From assembly GCF_012562965.1 (NCBI RefSeq), contig NZ_CP046228.1:434938-498937 (forward strand): a DNA stretch of 64,000 nucleotides. The letters run 5' to 3'. Position numbers and translations under genes: made by a program. Position 1 is the first letter of the stretch, and the number at the start of each line of letters is the position of its first letter. This document shows, in pieces, positions 1 through 12,127 of the stretch. The notes beneath the pieces are model-generated. The model was not told the DNA's origin. It searched no databases and saw only the letters and a list, made by a program, of their open reading frames with translations. The stretch is from Enterobacteriaceae endosymbiont of Plateumaris rustica (GTDB lineage: Bacteria > Pseudomonadota > Gammaproteobacteria > Enterobacterales > Enterobacteriaceae).

Positions 1-354
1 ATTTTAGCCCAATATAAAGAATTAGCTATTTTTTCTCAATTTTCGTCAGAATTAGATAAAAAAACTAAAGAATATTTAATAAATGGTAAAAAAATAATAG
101 AAATTTTAAAACAAGAACCATATAAACCATTATCTATAAAAAATCAAGTTCTTATATTATTTGCAATACATAAGAAATATATAAATTTAATAGATTTAAA
201 AAATATTAAAAATTTTGAATATAATTTAATATATTATAGTAATTTAAATTTTAAAAAATTTTTATATAAAATTAATAAAAATTGTATTTATAATCAAGAT
301 ATTGAAAATAAATTAAATTTTATTTTTAATAATTTTTTATCTAATTTTAAATAA
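1..354 (+). CDS. atpA: ATP synthase F1 subunit alpha, C-terminal part
   Basis: The window opens inside this gene, in frame from base 1, and 117 codons remain before a TAA. The segment matches the C-terminal helical domain of the alpha subunit: LAQYKELAIFSQF near its start and EIENKL-type residues near the end align with the E. coli protein. Alpha forms the catalytic hexamer with beta; this domain lies near the membrane-facing side of F1. The upstream nucleotide-binding domain is outside the window. It is followed 28 bases later by atpG, as in the canonical atpIBEFHAGDC operon. The gene looks intact here; the truncation comes only from the window edge. Confidence 0.95.
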   Translation: MLAQYKELAIFSQFSSELDKKTKEYLINGKKIIEILKQEPYKPLSIKNQVLILFAIHKKYINLIDLKNIKNFEYNLIYYSNLNFKKFLYKINKNCIYNQDIENKLNFIFNNFLSNFK

Positions 355-382
355 AAATAAAATTTCCTAGGTAATAAAATAA

Positions 383-2667
<2,285 letters not shown>

Positions 2668-2693
2668 TATTATATTTAATTGGAATAATATTT

Positions 2694-3113
2694 ATGTATA
2701 AAGAATATTTTTTAAATATTATTAGTGTAGAAAAAAAAATATTTTCTGGTTTAGTAAATAAAATAAAAATATCAGGAATAGAAGGTTATTTAAGCATATA
2801 TCCTGGTCATATACCTTTATTAACTTTAATAAAACCAGGAGTTATATATATAACTCAAAAAAATAATAATAAATATATTTATATCTCAAGAGGAATATTA
2901 GAAATCAAAAAAAAACAAGTTAATATTTTAGCAGATATCGCTATAAAAAGTTCTGATTTAAATGAATCAAAAATTTTATTAAAAAAATATCAAATAGAAA
3001 AAAAAATAAAAAAAAATATTTTTAATCAAAAATATTTTTTAGATAAAAAAGAATTAAACAAAATTATAGCTCAATTGAAAGTAATTCAATTAACAAAAAA
3101 AAATAATAAATAA
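2694..3113 (+). CDS. atpC: ATP synthase F1 subunit epsilon
   Basis: Epsilon joins gamma to the c-ring and can inhibit ATP hydrolysis. The 139-residue length equals that of E. coli. The N-terminal beta-sandwich is recognisable (EGYLSIYPGHIPLLTLIKPG), while the C-terminal helical hairpin is reduced to a lysine-rich sequence (ILLKKYQIEKKIKKN). The inhibitory C-terminal helices are the less constrained part of this family. It closes the atp operon; in E. coli glmU and glmS follow, but here the next sequence is non-coding and then the nrdA remnant. Confidence 0.93.
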   Translation: MYKEYFLNIISVEKKIFSGLVNKIKISGIEGYLSIYPGHIPLLTLIKPGVIYITQKNNNKYIYISRGILEIKKKQVNILADIAIKSSDLNESKILLKKYQIEKKIKKNIFNQKYFLDKKELNKIIAQLKVIQLTKKNNK

Positions 3114-3172
3114 TTTTAATTATTAAATATTTAATTTTATAAAAAATATCTATTAATTAATAAAATGTTCCC

Positions 3173-3196
3173 AACTATATTTTAATTCATATAGTT
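3173..3196. terminator. Possible hairpin after the atp operon
   Basis: An exact 8 bp inverted repeat (AACTATAT / ATATAGTT) with an 8-base loop lies about 60 bases after the atpC stop. It could end the atp transcript, but there is no clear U-run and such short AT-rich repeats arise easily by chance here. The surrounding 3114-3419 stretch holds no recognisable gene. Confidence 0.3.
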
Positions 3197-3419
3197 AAAT
3201 TATGTAATTTAATTATTATAATTATTTTAGCAGTATATAAACTTAATAAAAAAATTGTAATGATATTTATATTTTTTATTAATTAAAAAATATAATTAAT
3301 AAAATTACTATTTTTTTAAAATATTATTTTTAAAAATTTTTTATATTTAAAAAATTTTATATATTTATTAATAAATATTTATTTATAAAAAAATATTTTT
3401 AATATAGTATATATTATAT

Positions 3420-5194
3420 AAATAATATTTTAACTATAATAAAAAAATGAAGTATTAAATCTATAAATTTAAATAAAATTTATAAAATAATTGATAGATT
3501 TGTTAAAAAATTAAAAAATATATCTATATCAAAAATAAAATTTATATTTACAATTTTATAAAATATTACTATTTTTAATATTCATATTATAATTATAAAA
3601 ATTATAGCTAATCTTATTTCAAAATAATCTTAACTATTAATTTATGACAATAAGATTATTTATTAATTCTTCATTTAAAAAAAAATTTTATAGTTTAATT
3701 TCAACTATATAAATTATATTATCATATTTTATCTATGATGAAATAAATAAATATTATTAATTTCTTTTAAAAGTATATTTAAAAATAATTTAAAATTATG
3801 CATAAATTTATTGATTATAAATATAATATAAAATTTTCTTATAAAGTTGTTAAATAATTAGAAGGAAAATATTTAATTAAAAATAGAATTACAGGAAAAA
3901 TTTATTTAAATACTCAATTTTTATATATTTTAATATTTTCATGTTTATTTACTAAATATTATTCTTCAAAAAAAATAGATTATATAAAAAATTTTATAAT
4001 GCTATTTTTAATTTTAAAATTTCTTTACCTACAATAATTCTGAAGTTTTCATACTTAATAAACAATTTAATTCATGTACTTTTACATTGAATATTATGTC
4101 ATACAATAATTAATATTATTATTAAATATATTTTTCATAAATATAGAACATATTCGTACTGAAGAAAATCCTATTAGAAATAAAAAAATTTTTAGATGTA
4201 TTCCTTTTTATAAATATTTTAAACTAAAATAAAATTTTGTTCTTAAGTAGGACTTAAAAAAAAAAGAAGAAATATTTTTTTCTATTATAAAATCTTAAAA
4301 TTATTAATTTATTAGTATTAAAAATAATATAAGAACAAAAAATAATAAAGTTTATTATATAGATTATAAAGTACAAAATAAATAAATTATTATATAAATA
4401 ATTAATTAATAAAGAAATGATTACATTATTTATGTCTTTCAAATGTACTAAATTTATATGATTTTTTCAGATTAAAAAAATTCAATTACTTTATAAAAAA
4501 TATAAATAAATATTTATTTTCATAAAAAAATCTTACTGATACAAATTTATTTTTATTAATTATTCAATAATGTACATCTACTAAAAAACATATATTTAAA
4601 ATATTGATGGTTATAATATTATTTTAATTTTATTTCTAGTATAACTCTAATTAAATAATTTAATTTATATTTAAAAATTACTCTTTTAACAAAATTTTTA
4701 AATAATATTTTAATATTAATATAGAAATTGGATTATATATGTTATCTACTTTTAATTTAAGAATAATAAATAATTTAAGTGAATTAAAAATATTATCAAA
4801 TTTAATAGTTAAAATATTAAATTATTTATTAAATTATCAAGAATATTTTATTACAGTAGCAAAAATATTTCTTTAAGAAAAAGATCTTTAAGTATAGATG
4901 TAATTAATTTTATTTATTATTTAAAAAAATAACTTTCATTATTTTGATAATAGTGAATATTTAAATTTAATTAGTTTAATACAAAAATTTATAGATTAAT
5001 CAATTTCATCAAATATTAATTATTACTATAAAAAATTTATTAACAGTAAAATATCAATGTAATAATTATTAAAAGATTTGTTAAGAAAATATCAATTAAG
5101 AATAAAAACTTTATACTACTAAAATACTATAGATAAAAATAACATAAATTCCATAAAATCTGATATTTTTCATTATGAATCTTATATGATTTGA
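3420..5194 (+). pseudogene. nrdA: nrdA remnant (class Ia ribonucleotide reductase, alpha subunit)
   Basis: Fragments in shifting frames follow E. coli NrdA in order: SINLNKI near 3449; FSYKVVK-stop-LEGKYLIKNRITG near 3830; QFNSC near 4060; ENPIRNKKIFRCIPFYKYF near 4160-4220; MLSTFNLRIINN from 4739; LIQKFID near 4977; LLKDLLRKYQ and IKTLYY near 5070-5120; and a YESYMI end before the stop at 5192. The catalytic region is destroyed: where NrdA has N-L-C-L-E, 4649-4663 reads N-stop-I-I-stop, so the thiyl-radical cysteine codon is ATA. The C-terminal cysteine pair is also gone. Much of the segment between the YYL and LIQKFID homologies is deleted. The normal product reduces ribonucleoside diphosphates. 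Identification is by ordered similarity recalled from the family; ends are approximate. Confidence 0.88.
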
Positions 5195-5205
5195 TAAGAT
5201 TTATT

Positions 5206-6290
5206 AATTACTATTTTAATAGTAAAAAATAATTAATTAAAAGAACCTATATTTTTAGAAAAATTTATAAATATAACTAAATACGATCAACTAAAACATT
5301 ATATTTTTAAAAATTAATTGAAAAATAATTAAGTTTTTTTGGAAACTTAAAAAAATAGATATATTATGTAATCATATTTACTATCAAAATTTATCTGAAT
5401 ATGAAAAACATATATTTATTAGTAACTTAAAATATCAAATTTTACTAGATTCTATTTAAAGAAGGAATGTAAATATAATATTATTAATATTAATATTAAT
5501 TTTTATTTTGAAATTGAAAAATTGTAATTGAAACGTTATCTTTTTTTGAAACGATATATTTTAATCCTTATACTAATATTATTAATGATCCTTCATTAGT
5601 TTTTTATGATATTATTATAAATAAAAATATTATTTTAAAAATAATAGATATTATTAATTATTATAAACTTATTAAAATGACAAATTATTAAAATGTATTT
5701 ATGAAGAAATTCATTTAATTAATAAAACAAAAATTATTATTGATGTATAAGAATTAAAAAAATTATATTTATGTTAAATGAATATTAATATTTTAAAATT
5801 AATAAGATTTTATATTACTTTTGTATTTTTTTTTACTTTTGATAAAAAATAATTAATAGAAAGTAATGTAAAAATTATTCGTTTTATAGCACATGATAAA
5901 TATCTATCTATATATATAATATATAAAGAAAATAAAGATATAGATAGAAAAAATTATTATTAAATATTGTTTTCTGAATATTATTAATTATTTTGAATAC
6001 TATCTAATAGAACAAAAATAAATTAAATATTTATTTTCTCATGAAACTATAAAGGTTTTAAATAAAAAAATTTTATGTCAATATATTAAATATATTACTA
6101 ATGTAAGAATAAAAAAATTATATTAACTTTATTTTTTATGATTAAAAAATTTATAATATGGATTAATTCTTAGTTAATTTCAGGTAATATAAAATAGTTC
6201 TTCAAGAAAATAAAAGTTAATTCTTATTTAGTTAAACAAGTTAATTCTATAGTAAATATAAAAGATTTTAATAATTTTAATTATAATTTC
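5206..6290 (+). pseudogene. nrdB: nrdB remnant (class Ia ribonucleotide reductase, beta subunit)
   Basis: Directly after nrdA', as in E. coli, short frames match NrdB in order: LKEPIF near 5239, then [33 protein letters not shown] at about 5395-5455, an ETI..YT..INDPS segment near 5545-5600, ELKKLYLC near 5750, ESNVKIIRFIAHD near 5860-5895, KILCQYIKYITNVRIKK near 6070-6110, and SYLVKQVNSIV near 6220-6255. Many stops and frameshifts interrupt it. The intact protein holds the di-iron centre and tyrosyl radical. A tyrosine matching the radical tyrosine seems kept, but about four residues after it are deleted. Ends are approximate. Confidence 0.86.
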
Positions 6291-6293
6291 ATT

Positions 6294-6321
6294 ATGACTG
6301 TTATAAAATTATAACAGTCAT
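6294..6321. terminator. Perfect 12 bp hairpin at the end of the nrdAB ruin
   Basis: ATGACTGTTATA at 6294-6305 and its exact reverse complement at 6310-6321 enclose a 4-base loop. Three G-C pairs in the stem make it stand out from the AT-only palindromes around it. It overlaps the point where nrdB would end, so it is probably the old nrd terminator, still intact although the genes are not. There is no strong U-run. It may also serve the convergent arcD gene ending at 6449. Confidence 0.5.
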
Positions 6322-6448
6322 ATAACTATATTGAATAATATTATTATATATAATATATTTCTATTAAATTTAATAAAGAAAAAATTGATCATAATAATAA
6401 AAAAATAAAATAAATTTTTCTTTATTATTTAATAATAAAAATTTTAAA

Positions 6449-7747
6449 TTATATATTTTTAATAATAATAAAAAATATTAATCCAGGAGCATATAAAATT
6501 AATGATAATAATAAATGCAAAAGACCAGAAGCATATAACAACCACATACCATATATACACGATCCCATACCTATAAATATATGTAATATATTTTTTTTGT
6601 AAAAAGATATTTTTAATAAATAAGCTCCAACTAAAAAATAAGGAACTAATATCATTTCAGATGATAAAACTAATAAATTATTATAATTTAGTTTAGTTAA
6701 CCAAATTAGAATTAAACATAATTGCATACTACTACTTGTAAACCAAAGTGCAAATGAAGGTGTTTTATTAATATTTTGTTTAGAAAAACATTTAGGAAAA
6801 ATTCCATGTTTTGAAGCTATGTATGGAACTTCAGCTGCCATAATTGCCCAACTCAAATATGCTCCACAGACAGATATAATTAATCCTAAAACTATAATTA
6901 TATTACCCCATTTACCAATTAATATTGTCATTAAACCAGCCATAGATGGATTTTTCATATTAGCTAAATCTATTCTATTAATAACTCCTAGAGATAATAA
7001 TGTAACTAATAAGTACACACATAATGCTATTAGAACTGCTAATAATGTAGCTTTACTTACATCTTTTTTATTTTTAGCTTTAGAAGATAAAATTACCGCT
7101 CCTTCTACTCCAATAAATACCCATAAAGTAATTAACATTGTATTTTTTACTTGTTCCCATATCGGAAATCCAGATTTAATTCCAATAAAATCAATACTAA
7201 ATTTTTTAAAATTAAAAGCTAATATAGATAAAAATATAAATATAACTAATGGAAGTAATTTTCCTAAAGTAGCAATTATATTAATAATTGCAGCAGTTTG
7301 AGTACCATTTAATAGTAAAAAATGTACAGACCAAAGTAAAATAGAAGCTGCTAATATAGATTCCCATGTATTACCATTACCAAAAATTATATAATTATAA
7401 TGATCAGTAAAAAAACTTATCGCAGAAAAAACAATAACTAAATAAGAAACATTAGCAATAACTGCACATAACCAATAACCCCAAGTAGAACAAAATCCTA
7501 TAAGTTCACCAAATCCATCTTTAGCATATGCAAAAATACCACCATCGAGATTAGGTTTTAATTTATGAAGTAATAACATTGAAGTAGCTAAAAAAGTAAT
7601 TCCTATACCAGTAATAATCCATCCTATAATTAATGCAGCAGGACTTGCAATAGCTGCCATATTTTGGGGTAAACTAAAAACACCTGCACCCAACATAGAA
7701 CTAATAACTAATGCTGTTAATGATTTAAGATCTAATTTTTTATCCAA
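6449..7747 (-). CDS. arcD: ArcD-like basic amino acid antiporter (APA family)
   Basis: This 432-residue membrane protein has about 12 hydrophobic segments and belongs to the amino acid-polyamine-organocation family. The N-terminal LGAGVFSLPQNMAA matches the substrate-binding G(S)G-type turn of helix 1, and GGIFAYAKDGFGELIGF and VWVFIGVEGAV resemble ArcD arginine/ornithine antiporters more closely than AdiC or PotE. It would exchange arginine for ornithine across the inner membrane, or act as a net basic amino acid uptake system. The start is TTG, supported by AAGGAAT seven bases upstream; no ATG gives the full N-terminus. No arcABC catabolic genes are nearby. The family is certain; the exact substrate is inferred. 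Confidence 0.82.
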   Translation of the reverse strand: MDKKLDLKSLTALVISSMLGAGVFSLPQNMAAIASPAALIIGWIITGIGITFLATSMLLLHKLKPNLDGGIFAYAKDGFGELIGFCSTWGYWLCAVIANVSYLVIVFSAISFFTDHYNYIIFGNGNTWESILAASILLWSVHFLLLNGTQTAAIINIIATLGKLLPLVIFIFLSILAFNFKKFSIDFIGIKSGFPIWEQVKNTMLITLWVFIGVEGAVILSSKAKNKKDVSKATLLAVLIALCVYLLVTLLSLGVINRIDLANMKNPSMAGLMTILIGKWGNIIIVLGLIISVCGAYLSWAIMAAEVPYIASKHGIFPKCFSKQNINKTPSFALWFTSSSMQLCLILIWLTKLNYNNLLVLSSEMILVPYFLVGAYLLKISFYKKNILHIFIGMGSCIYGMWLLYASGLLHLLLSLILYAPGLIFFIIIKNI

Positions 7748-7870
7748 AATAATTCCTTTAAATATATAACATTATATTAATTTTATATAAATTTAAATAA
7801 AAAATATTTTATTATTAAAATATTCAATTTTAAATAAATAATATTTTACAAAATCATTATTATAATATAA

Positions 7871-8623
7871 TTACACAGGATTATTTATATCAATAAAATT
7901 AATTTTTAGATTATAATTATTTTGTAACCATTGACCTAACATAATTAAACCACCTTTTTCAGTAGCATGATGTCCTGCTGATATAAAATTAATACCATAT
8001 TCTGTGGCTATATGTATAGTTTGTTCTGATACTTCACCTGTAAGAAAAACATCAATATTAAAATTTACTATTTCTTCAAAAAATTTTTGTCCTGCACCAC
8101 TACACCAAGCAATATTATTAATAATTTTCGGTGCATTTTTTCCAAAATGTAAAGGTATACAATTTAATTTAAATTTAATAAGATTTATTAAATCTTTAAT
8201 ATTTAAAGGAGGATTAAAATTACCATAAAAAATAAAAGGATTAATTTTATCTATAAAATTAATATTTAATAAATTTGCTAAAAAAATATTATTACTTAGT
8301 TTATTATTAATATCTAATGGAATATGCCAACTATATAAATTTATATTATTAGATAATAGTGTTTTTAAACGACGACGTTTCATTCCTCTAATAATTAAAG
8401 GTTCATTTTTCCAAAAATATCCATGATGTACTATAATTGCATCTACTTTTTTAAAAACAGCTATATCTAATAAATTTTGACATGCACTTACTCCAGTAAC
8501 AATATTTTTAATATTATTTTTTCCTTCTATTTGTAATCCATTAGGGACATAATCTTTGATATTAATAGAATTTAATTTTTTATTGATGATTCTTTCTAAT
8601 TCAATATTATTTATCATTTTCAT
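7871..8623 (-). CDS. ybgI: Nif3-like dinuclear metal-binding protein (YbgI family)
   Basis: The protein aligns from end to end with E. coli YbgI. Conserved metal-ligand blocks are visible: IIVHHGYFW near residue 65, and GEVSEQTIHIATEYG followed by SAGHHATEKGG near the C-terminus. The family forms toroidal hexamers with a dinuclear metal site; its role is poorly defined (a GTP cyclohydrolase-like or repair-linked activity has been suggested). The longest frame opens with TTG, but ATG at 8623 gives MKMINNIELERI, which fits the YbgI N-terminus, so I start there; ATG at 8617 is also possible. Length is 250 residues against 247 in E. coli. Confidence 0.9.
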   Translation of the reverse strand: MKMINNIELERIINKKLNSINIKDYVPNGLQIEGKNNIKNIVTGVSACQNLLDIAVFKKVDAIIVHHGYFWKNEPLIIRGMKRRRLKTLLSNNINLYSWHIPLDINNKLSNNIFLANLLNINFIDKINPFIFYGNFNPPLNIKDLINLIKFKLNCIPLHFGKNAPKIINNIAWCSGAGQKFFEEIVNFNIDVFLTGEVSEQTIHIATEYGINFISAGHHATEKGGLIMLGQWLQNNYNLKINFIDINNPV

Positions 8624-8753
8624 TTGAAACAAATATATATATAATATTAATAAAATTAATTTTAAATTATATTTAATTTATTTTTAATAATATATTAATT
8701 ATATATTATTTAAAATTTAAATAAATAATATTTTATTAATAATAGGAATATAA

Positions 8754-10130
8754 ATGTTTGAAAATTTACGCAACAAATTATTAAAAACATTATCTAAAAT
8801 AAGTAATTATGGTAGATTAACAGAAAAAAATATAAAAGATACATTAAATAAAATATTTAATAATTTATTAGAAGCAGATGTATCATTAAAAGTAATTAAT
8901 AATATTATTAATACTCTTAAAAAAGATGCTATTGGAAAAAAAATTAATAATAGTTTTACTCCAGGACAAGAATTAATTAAATTAATTAAAAATAATTTAA
9001 TAAAAATCATGGGAGAATCTAATGTTAATATTAATTTATCTATTCAACCACCTGCAGTAATTTTATTAGCAGGATTACAAGGTGCTGGTAAAACTACTAG
9101 TGTTATTAAATTAGCATATTTTTTAAAAAAAAAATATAAAAAAAAAATTTTAGTTGCATCAACTGATATTTATAGACCTGCAGCTATGGAACAATTAGAA
9201 ATTTTATCTAAACAAGTAAAAATAGATTATTTTACTTCTAATAAAAATATTTCTTCAGTAAAAATTGCTCAAGATTCGTTGAATTATGCAAAGATTAATT
9301 TTTATGATATATTAATTATAGATACAGCTGGAAGATTACATATAGATAATAATATGATGAATGAAATAAAAAACATTCATAACTATATTAATCCTATAGA
9401 AACTTTATTTGTTGTTGATTCAATGACAGGACAAGATGCTGTTAATAGTGCTAAGACTTTTAATAAAATATTACCATTGACAGGAATTTTTTTAACAAAA
9501 ACGGATGGTGACTCAAGAGGTGGAGCAGCTTTATCAATTAGATATATAACTAATAAACCAATAAAATTTATTGGTACTGGTGAAAAATTAGATAAAATAG
9601 AAGTTTTTTCTCCGAAAAATATTGCTATCAGAATTTTAGGAATGCAGGAAGAATTATCTTCTATTAAAGATATTAAAAATAAAATTAATAATATTAAAAA
9701 TCAAAAATTAATAAATAAATTAAAAAAAGGAAAACAGTTTAATATTGTTGATTTTTTAAATCAAATTAAACAAATTAATAAAATAGGTAATAATAATATT
9801 ACAAAATTAATAAATACAATAAATTTTAAAAATATAAATTATTCTACCAATCCAATGTCTAATATTCTTAATATTAATAATAATATGATTAAAGAAACTA
9901 AAGCTATTATTAATTCTATGACTGCTATAGAAAAAATAAATATTAATATTATGAATTATTCAAGAAAAAAAAGAATATCTATAGGTTCTGGTATTTCTAT
10001 ACAAAAAATTAATATTATTTTTAAACAATATAATCAATTTAAATTAATATCTAAAAAAATGAAAAATAATTATGGAATAAAAAAAATGTTTCGTAATATA
10101 AAAAATATTTTTCCAAAAAAAATTTTTTAA
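8754..10130 (+). CDS. ffh: Signal recognition particle protein Ffh (SRP54)
   Basis: Ffh binds 4.5S RNA and signal sequences and docks ribosomes to FtsY at the inner membrane. The order is N domain (residues 1-90), then the GTPase G domain with LAGLQGAGKTTS near residue 105, DTAGRLH near 190, and TKTDGDSRGG near 245, then the M domain. The M domain is less methionine-rich and more asparagine/lysine-rich than usual but keeps SRKKRISIGSGIS near the end. At 458 residues it is close to the 453 of E. coli. It lies just upstream of rpsP and in the same direction, as in E. coli. Confidence 0.97.
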   Translation: MFENLRNKLLKTLSKISNYGRLTEKNIKDTLNKIFNNLLEADVSLKVINNIINTLKKDAIGKKINNSFTPGQELIKLIKNNLIKIMGESNVNINLSIQPPAVILLAGLQGAGKTTSVIKLAYFLKKKYKKKILVASTDIYRPAAMEQLEILSKQVKIDYFTSNKNISSVKIAQDSLNYAKINFYDILIIDTAGRLHIDNNMMNEIKNIHNYINPIETLFVVDSMTGQDAVNSAKTFNKILPLTGIFLTKTDGDSRGGAALSIRYITNKPIKFIGTGEKLDKIEVFSPKNIAIRILGMQEELSSIKDIKNKINNIKNQKLINKLKKGKQFNIVDFLNQIKQINKIGNNNITKLINTINFKNINYSTNPMSNILNINNNMIKETKAIINSMTAIEKININIMNYSRKKRISIGSGISIQKINIIFKQYNQFKLISKKMKNNYGIKKMFRNIKNIFPKKIF

Positions 10131-10150
10131 AATGTATAAGGTATTGTAAT

Positions 10151-10390
10151 ATGATTAAAATTCGTTTATCTCGTCATGGAATAAAAAAAAAACCTTTTTA
10201 TCAAATAGTTGTAACTAATAGTAAAAGTCCAAGAAATGGACGTTTTATTGAACGTATTGGTTATTTTAATCCATTTTCTTCAAATAAAAATAATAGTATT
10301 AAAATTAATAAAGAAAAAGTTAATTTTTGGTTATCTAAAGGTGCACTTCTTTCTAAAAGAGTAAATTTTTTAATAAAACATAATAATTAA
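10151..10390 (+). CDS. rpsP: 30S ribosomal protein S16
   Basis: S16 is an early 30S assembly protein. The 79 residues begin MIKIRLSRHGIKKKPFYQIV and contain SPRNGRFIERIGYFNP, the family signature. E. coli S16 has 82 residues; the C-terminus is slightly shorter. It is the first gene of the conserved rpsP-rimM-trmD-rplS operon, 20 bases after ffh and with only 3 bases before rimM. Confidence 0.98.
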   Translation: MIKIRLSRHGIKKKPFYQIVVTNSKSPRNGRFIERIGYFNPFSSNKNNSIKINKEKVNFWLSKGALLSKRVNFLIKHNN

Positions 10391-10393
10391 TGT

Positions 10394-10939
10394 ATGAATA
10401 TTATTAAAAATATAGTTTTAGGTCAATTTGGTTCAGTATATGGTATACAAGGATATATAAGATTATTTTCTTATACTTCTAATAAAAAAAATATTTTTTT
10501 TTATAAAAATTTATTTGTTATTGATAATAATTCTTTAATATTACCAATAATATTTACTAAATGGATATATAATAATAATTATTATATTGTTAAAATTAAT
10601 AATTTTAATAATCGTAATGATGTATTTAAATTGGTAAATTATAAAATATATATTTTATATAGTTGTTTAATAAAATATAAAAAAATAGATGAATATTATT
10701 GGAATGATATAATTGGATGTAAAGTTTTTAATATAAATAATTATAAAAATTTAGGAAAAGTAAAAAATATTATATCAACAGGAGCTAATGATGTTCTTGT
10801 TATTCAATCTATTATTATTATAAAAAATAAAAAAAATATTAAAAAACAATTAATTCCTTTTATTAAAAATCAAGTAATTAAAAATGTTGATTTAATAAAA
10901 AATACTATTGAAGTAGATTGGAATTTTCATATTTATTAA
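10394..10939 (+). CDS. rimM: Ribosome maturation factor RimM
   Basis: RimM binds S19 and helps the 30S head mature. The N-terminal barrel is visible in LGQFGSVYGIQGYIRLFSYT, and the C-terminal PRC-barrel has DEYYWNDIIGCKVFN and GANDVLVIQ, close to the family motifs YYW.DLIG and GA.DVL. Length is 181 residues against 182. The linker is diverged and rich in Asn, Ile and Lys. Its place between rpsP and trmD supports the call. Confidence 0.95.
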   Translation: MNIIKNIVLGQFGSVYGIQGYIRLFSYTSNKKNIFFYKNLFVIDNNSLILPIIFTKWIYNNNYYIVKINNFNNRNDVFKLVNYKIYILYSCLIKYKKIDEYYWNDIIGCKVFNINNYKNLGKVKNIISTGANDVLVIQSIIIIKNKKNIKKQLIPFIKNQVIKNVDLIKNTIEVDWNFHIY

Positions 10940-10956
10940 TATAAGAAAAATTATGT

Positions 10957-11718
10957 ATGTGGATTGGTATTATTAGTTTATTTCCTGAAATGTTTAAATC
11001 AATTACTAATTATGGAATTATTAGTAAAAGTATTAAAAAAAATCTTTTAACAATAAATTATTGGAATCCTAGAGATTATACAAAAAATAAATATCATGAT
11101 GTAGATTATAAAATTTACGGTGGAGGAAGTGGAGTTATATTAAAAGCAGAACCTTTAATAAAATCTATTCATGCTGCAAAACATAAAGCGAATAGTTATG
11201 TAAAATTAATTTATTTATCTCCTCAAGGAAAAAAAATTAATAAATCATACATAAGTAATTTATTAACTTATAAAAAAATAATATTAGTTTGTGGTAGATA
11301 TAAAGGTATAGATGAACGTATTATAAATTATTATATAGATGAAGAAATTTCTATAGGAGATTATATTCTTAGTGGTGGAGAATTACCTGCTATGGTTTTA
11401 ATTGATGTTTTAGCTAGATTAATTCCCGGTGTTTTAAATAAAAAATCGTCAAATGATACAGATTCTTTTTTTAATAATGGTTTATTAGATTGTCCATATT
11501 ATACTAGACCTAAAATATTAAAAAATATAGGAAAAGTTCCAAAAATTTTATTGTCAGGACATCATGAAAAAATAAAAATATGGAGATTACAGCAATCTTT
11601 AGGAAGTACATGGTTAAAAAGACCTGATTTATTAAAAAAAAGAAAATTAACAAAAGAAGAAAAAATATTACTTAATGATTTTAAAAAGAATTATTTTAAA
11701 AAAAAATTTAAAAAATAA
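10957..11718 (+). CDS. trmD: tRNA (guanine-37-N1)-methyltransferase TrmD
   Basis: TrmD makes m1G37 in tRNAs read by CCN, CUN and CGG codons and prevents +1 frameshifting. It is a SPOUT-fold enzyme; the trefoil-knot S-adenosylmethionine site is visible as VCGRYKGIDERI near residue 112 and IGDYILSGGELPAM near 133. The loop YGGGSGVILKAEPL has Ser where E. coli has Pro. Length is 253 residues against 255. An ATG four bases upstream is out of frame, so 10957 is the start that yields MWIGIISLFPEMF. It is the third gene of the operon. Confidence 0.97.
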   Translation: MWIGIISLFPEMFKSITNYGIISKSIKKNLLTINYWNPRDYTKNKYHDVDYKIYGGGSGVILKAEPLIKSIHAAKHKANSYVKLIYLSPQGKKINKSYISNLLTYKKIILVCGRYKGIDERIINYYIDEEISIGDYILSGGELPAMVLIDVLARLIPGVLNKKSSNDTDSFFNNGLLDCPYYTRPKILKNIGKVPKILLSGHHEKIKIWRLQQSLGSTWLKRPDLLKKRKLTKEEKILLNDFKKNYFKKKFKK

Positions 11719-11738
11719 TATAATATTAGGAATATATA

Positions 11739-12089
11739 ATGAATATTATTGATTCTATAGAAAAAAAACAGATTGAAAAAAGTTCAGTTTCGCTTTTATT
11801 TAGACCTGGAGATACATTAGAAATAAAAGTCTGGGTTGTTGAAGGTTCTAAAAAAAGATTGCAATTGTTTGAAGGTATTGTAATTGCTATACGTAAAAAA
11901 AGTTTAAATACTTCATTCACTGTGAGAAAAATATCCAATAATATTGGTATAGAACGTGTATTTCAATTATATTCAAAAGTAATTGATTCTATAACCATAA
12001 AAAAACATGGATATGTTAAAAAAGCAAAATTATATTACTTACGTAAATTAACAGGAAAAGCAGCACGTATAAAAGAACGTTTAGTATAA
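11739..12089 (+). CDS. rplS: 50S ribosomal protein L19
   Basis: L19 sits at the 30S-50S interface. The 116-residue protein carries [29 protein letters not shown] and, at the C-terminus, [19 protein letters not shown]. The match to E. coli (115 residues) is complete. A TAGGAAT ribosome site precedes the ATG. It is the last gene of the rpsP operon; recD then converges on it from the other strand. Confidence 0.98.
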   Translation: MNIIDSIEKKQIEKSSVSLLFRPGDTLEIKVWVVEGSKKRLQLFEGIVIAIRKKSLNTSFTVRKISNNIGIERVFQLYSKVIDSITIKKHGYVKKAKLYYLRKLTGKAARIKERLV

Positions 12090-12127
12090 TAAAATTATTC
12101 GTAATAAATTATATTTATGAATAAACT

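Noticed and set aside
4254..4442. 62-codon minus-strand frame in the nrdA region
   Set aside because: It lies inside nrdA', is low-complexity Ile/Asn/Phe sequence and has no recognisable motif.
6819..7301. 160-codon open frame on the plus strand
   Set aside because: It is the antisense shadow of the arcD coding sequence, which has clear family motifs.
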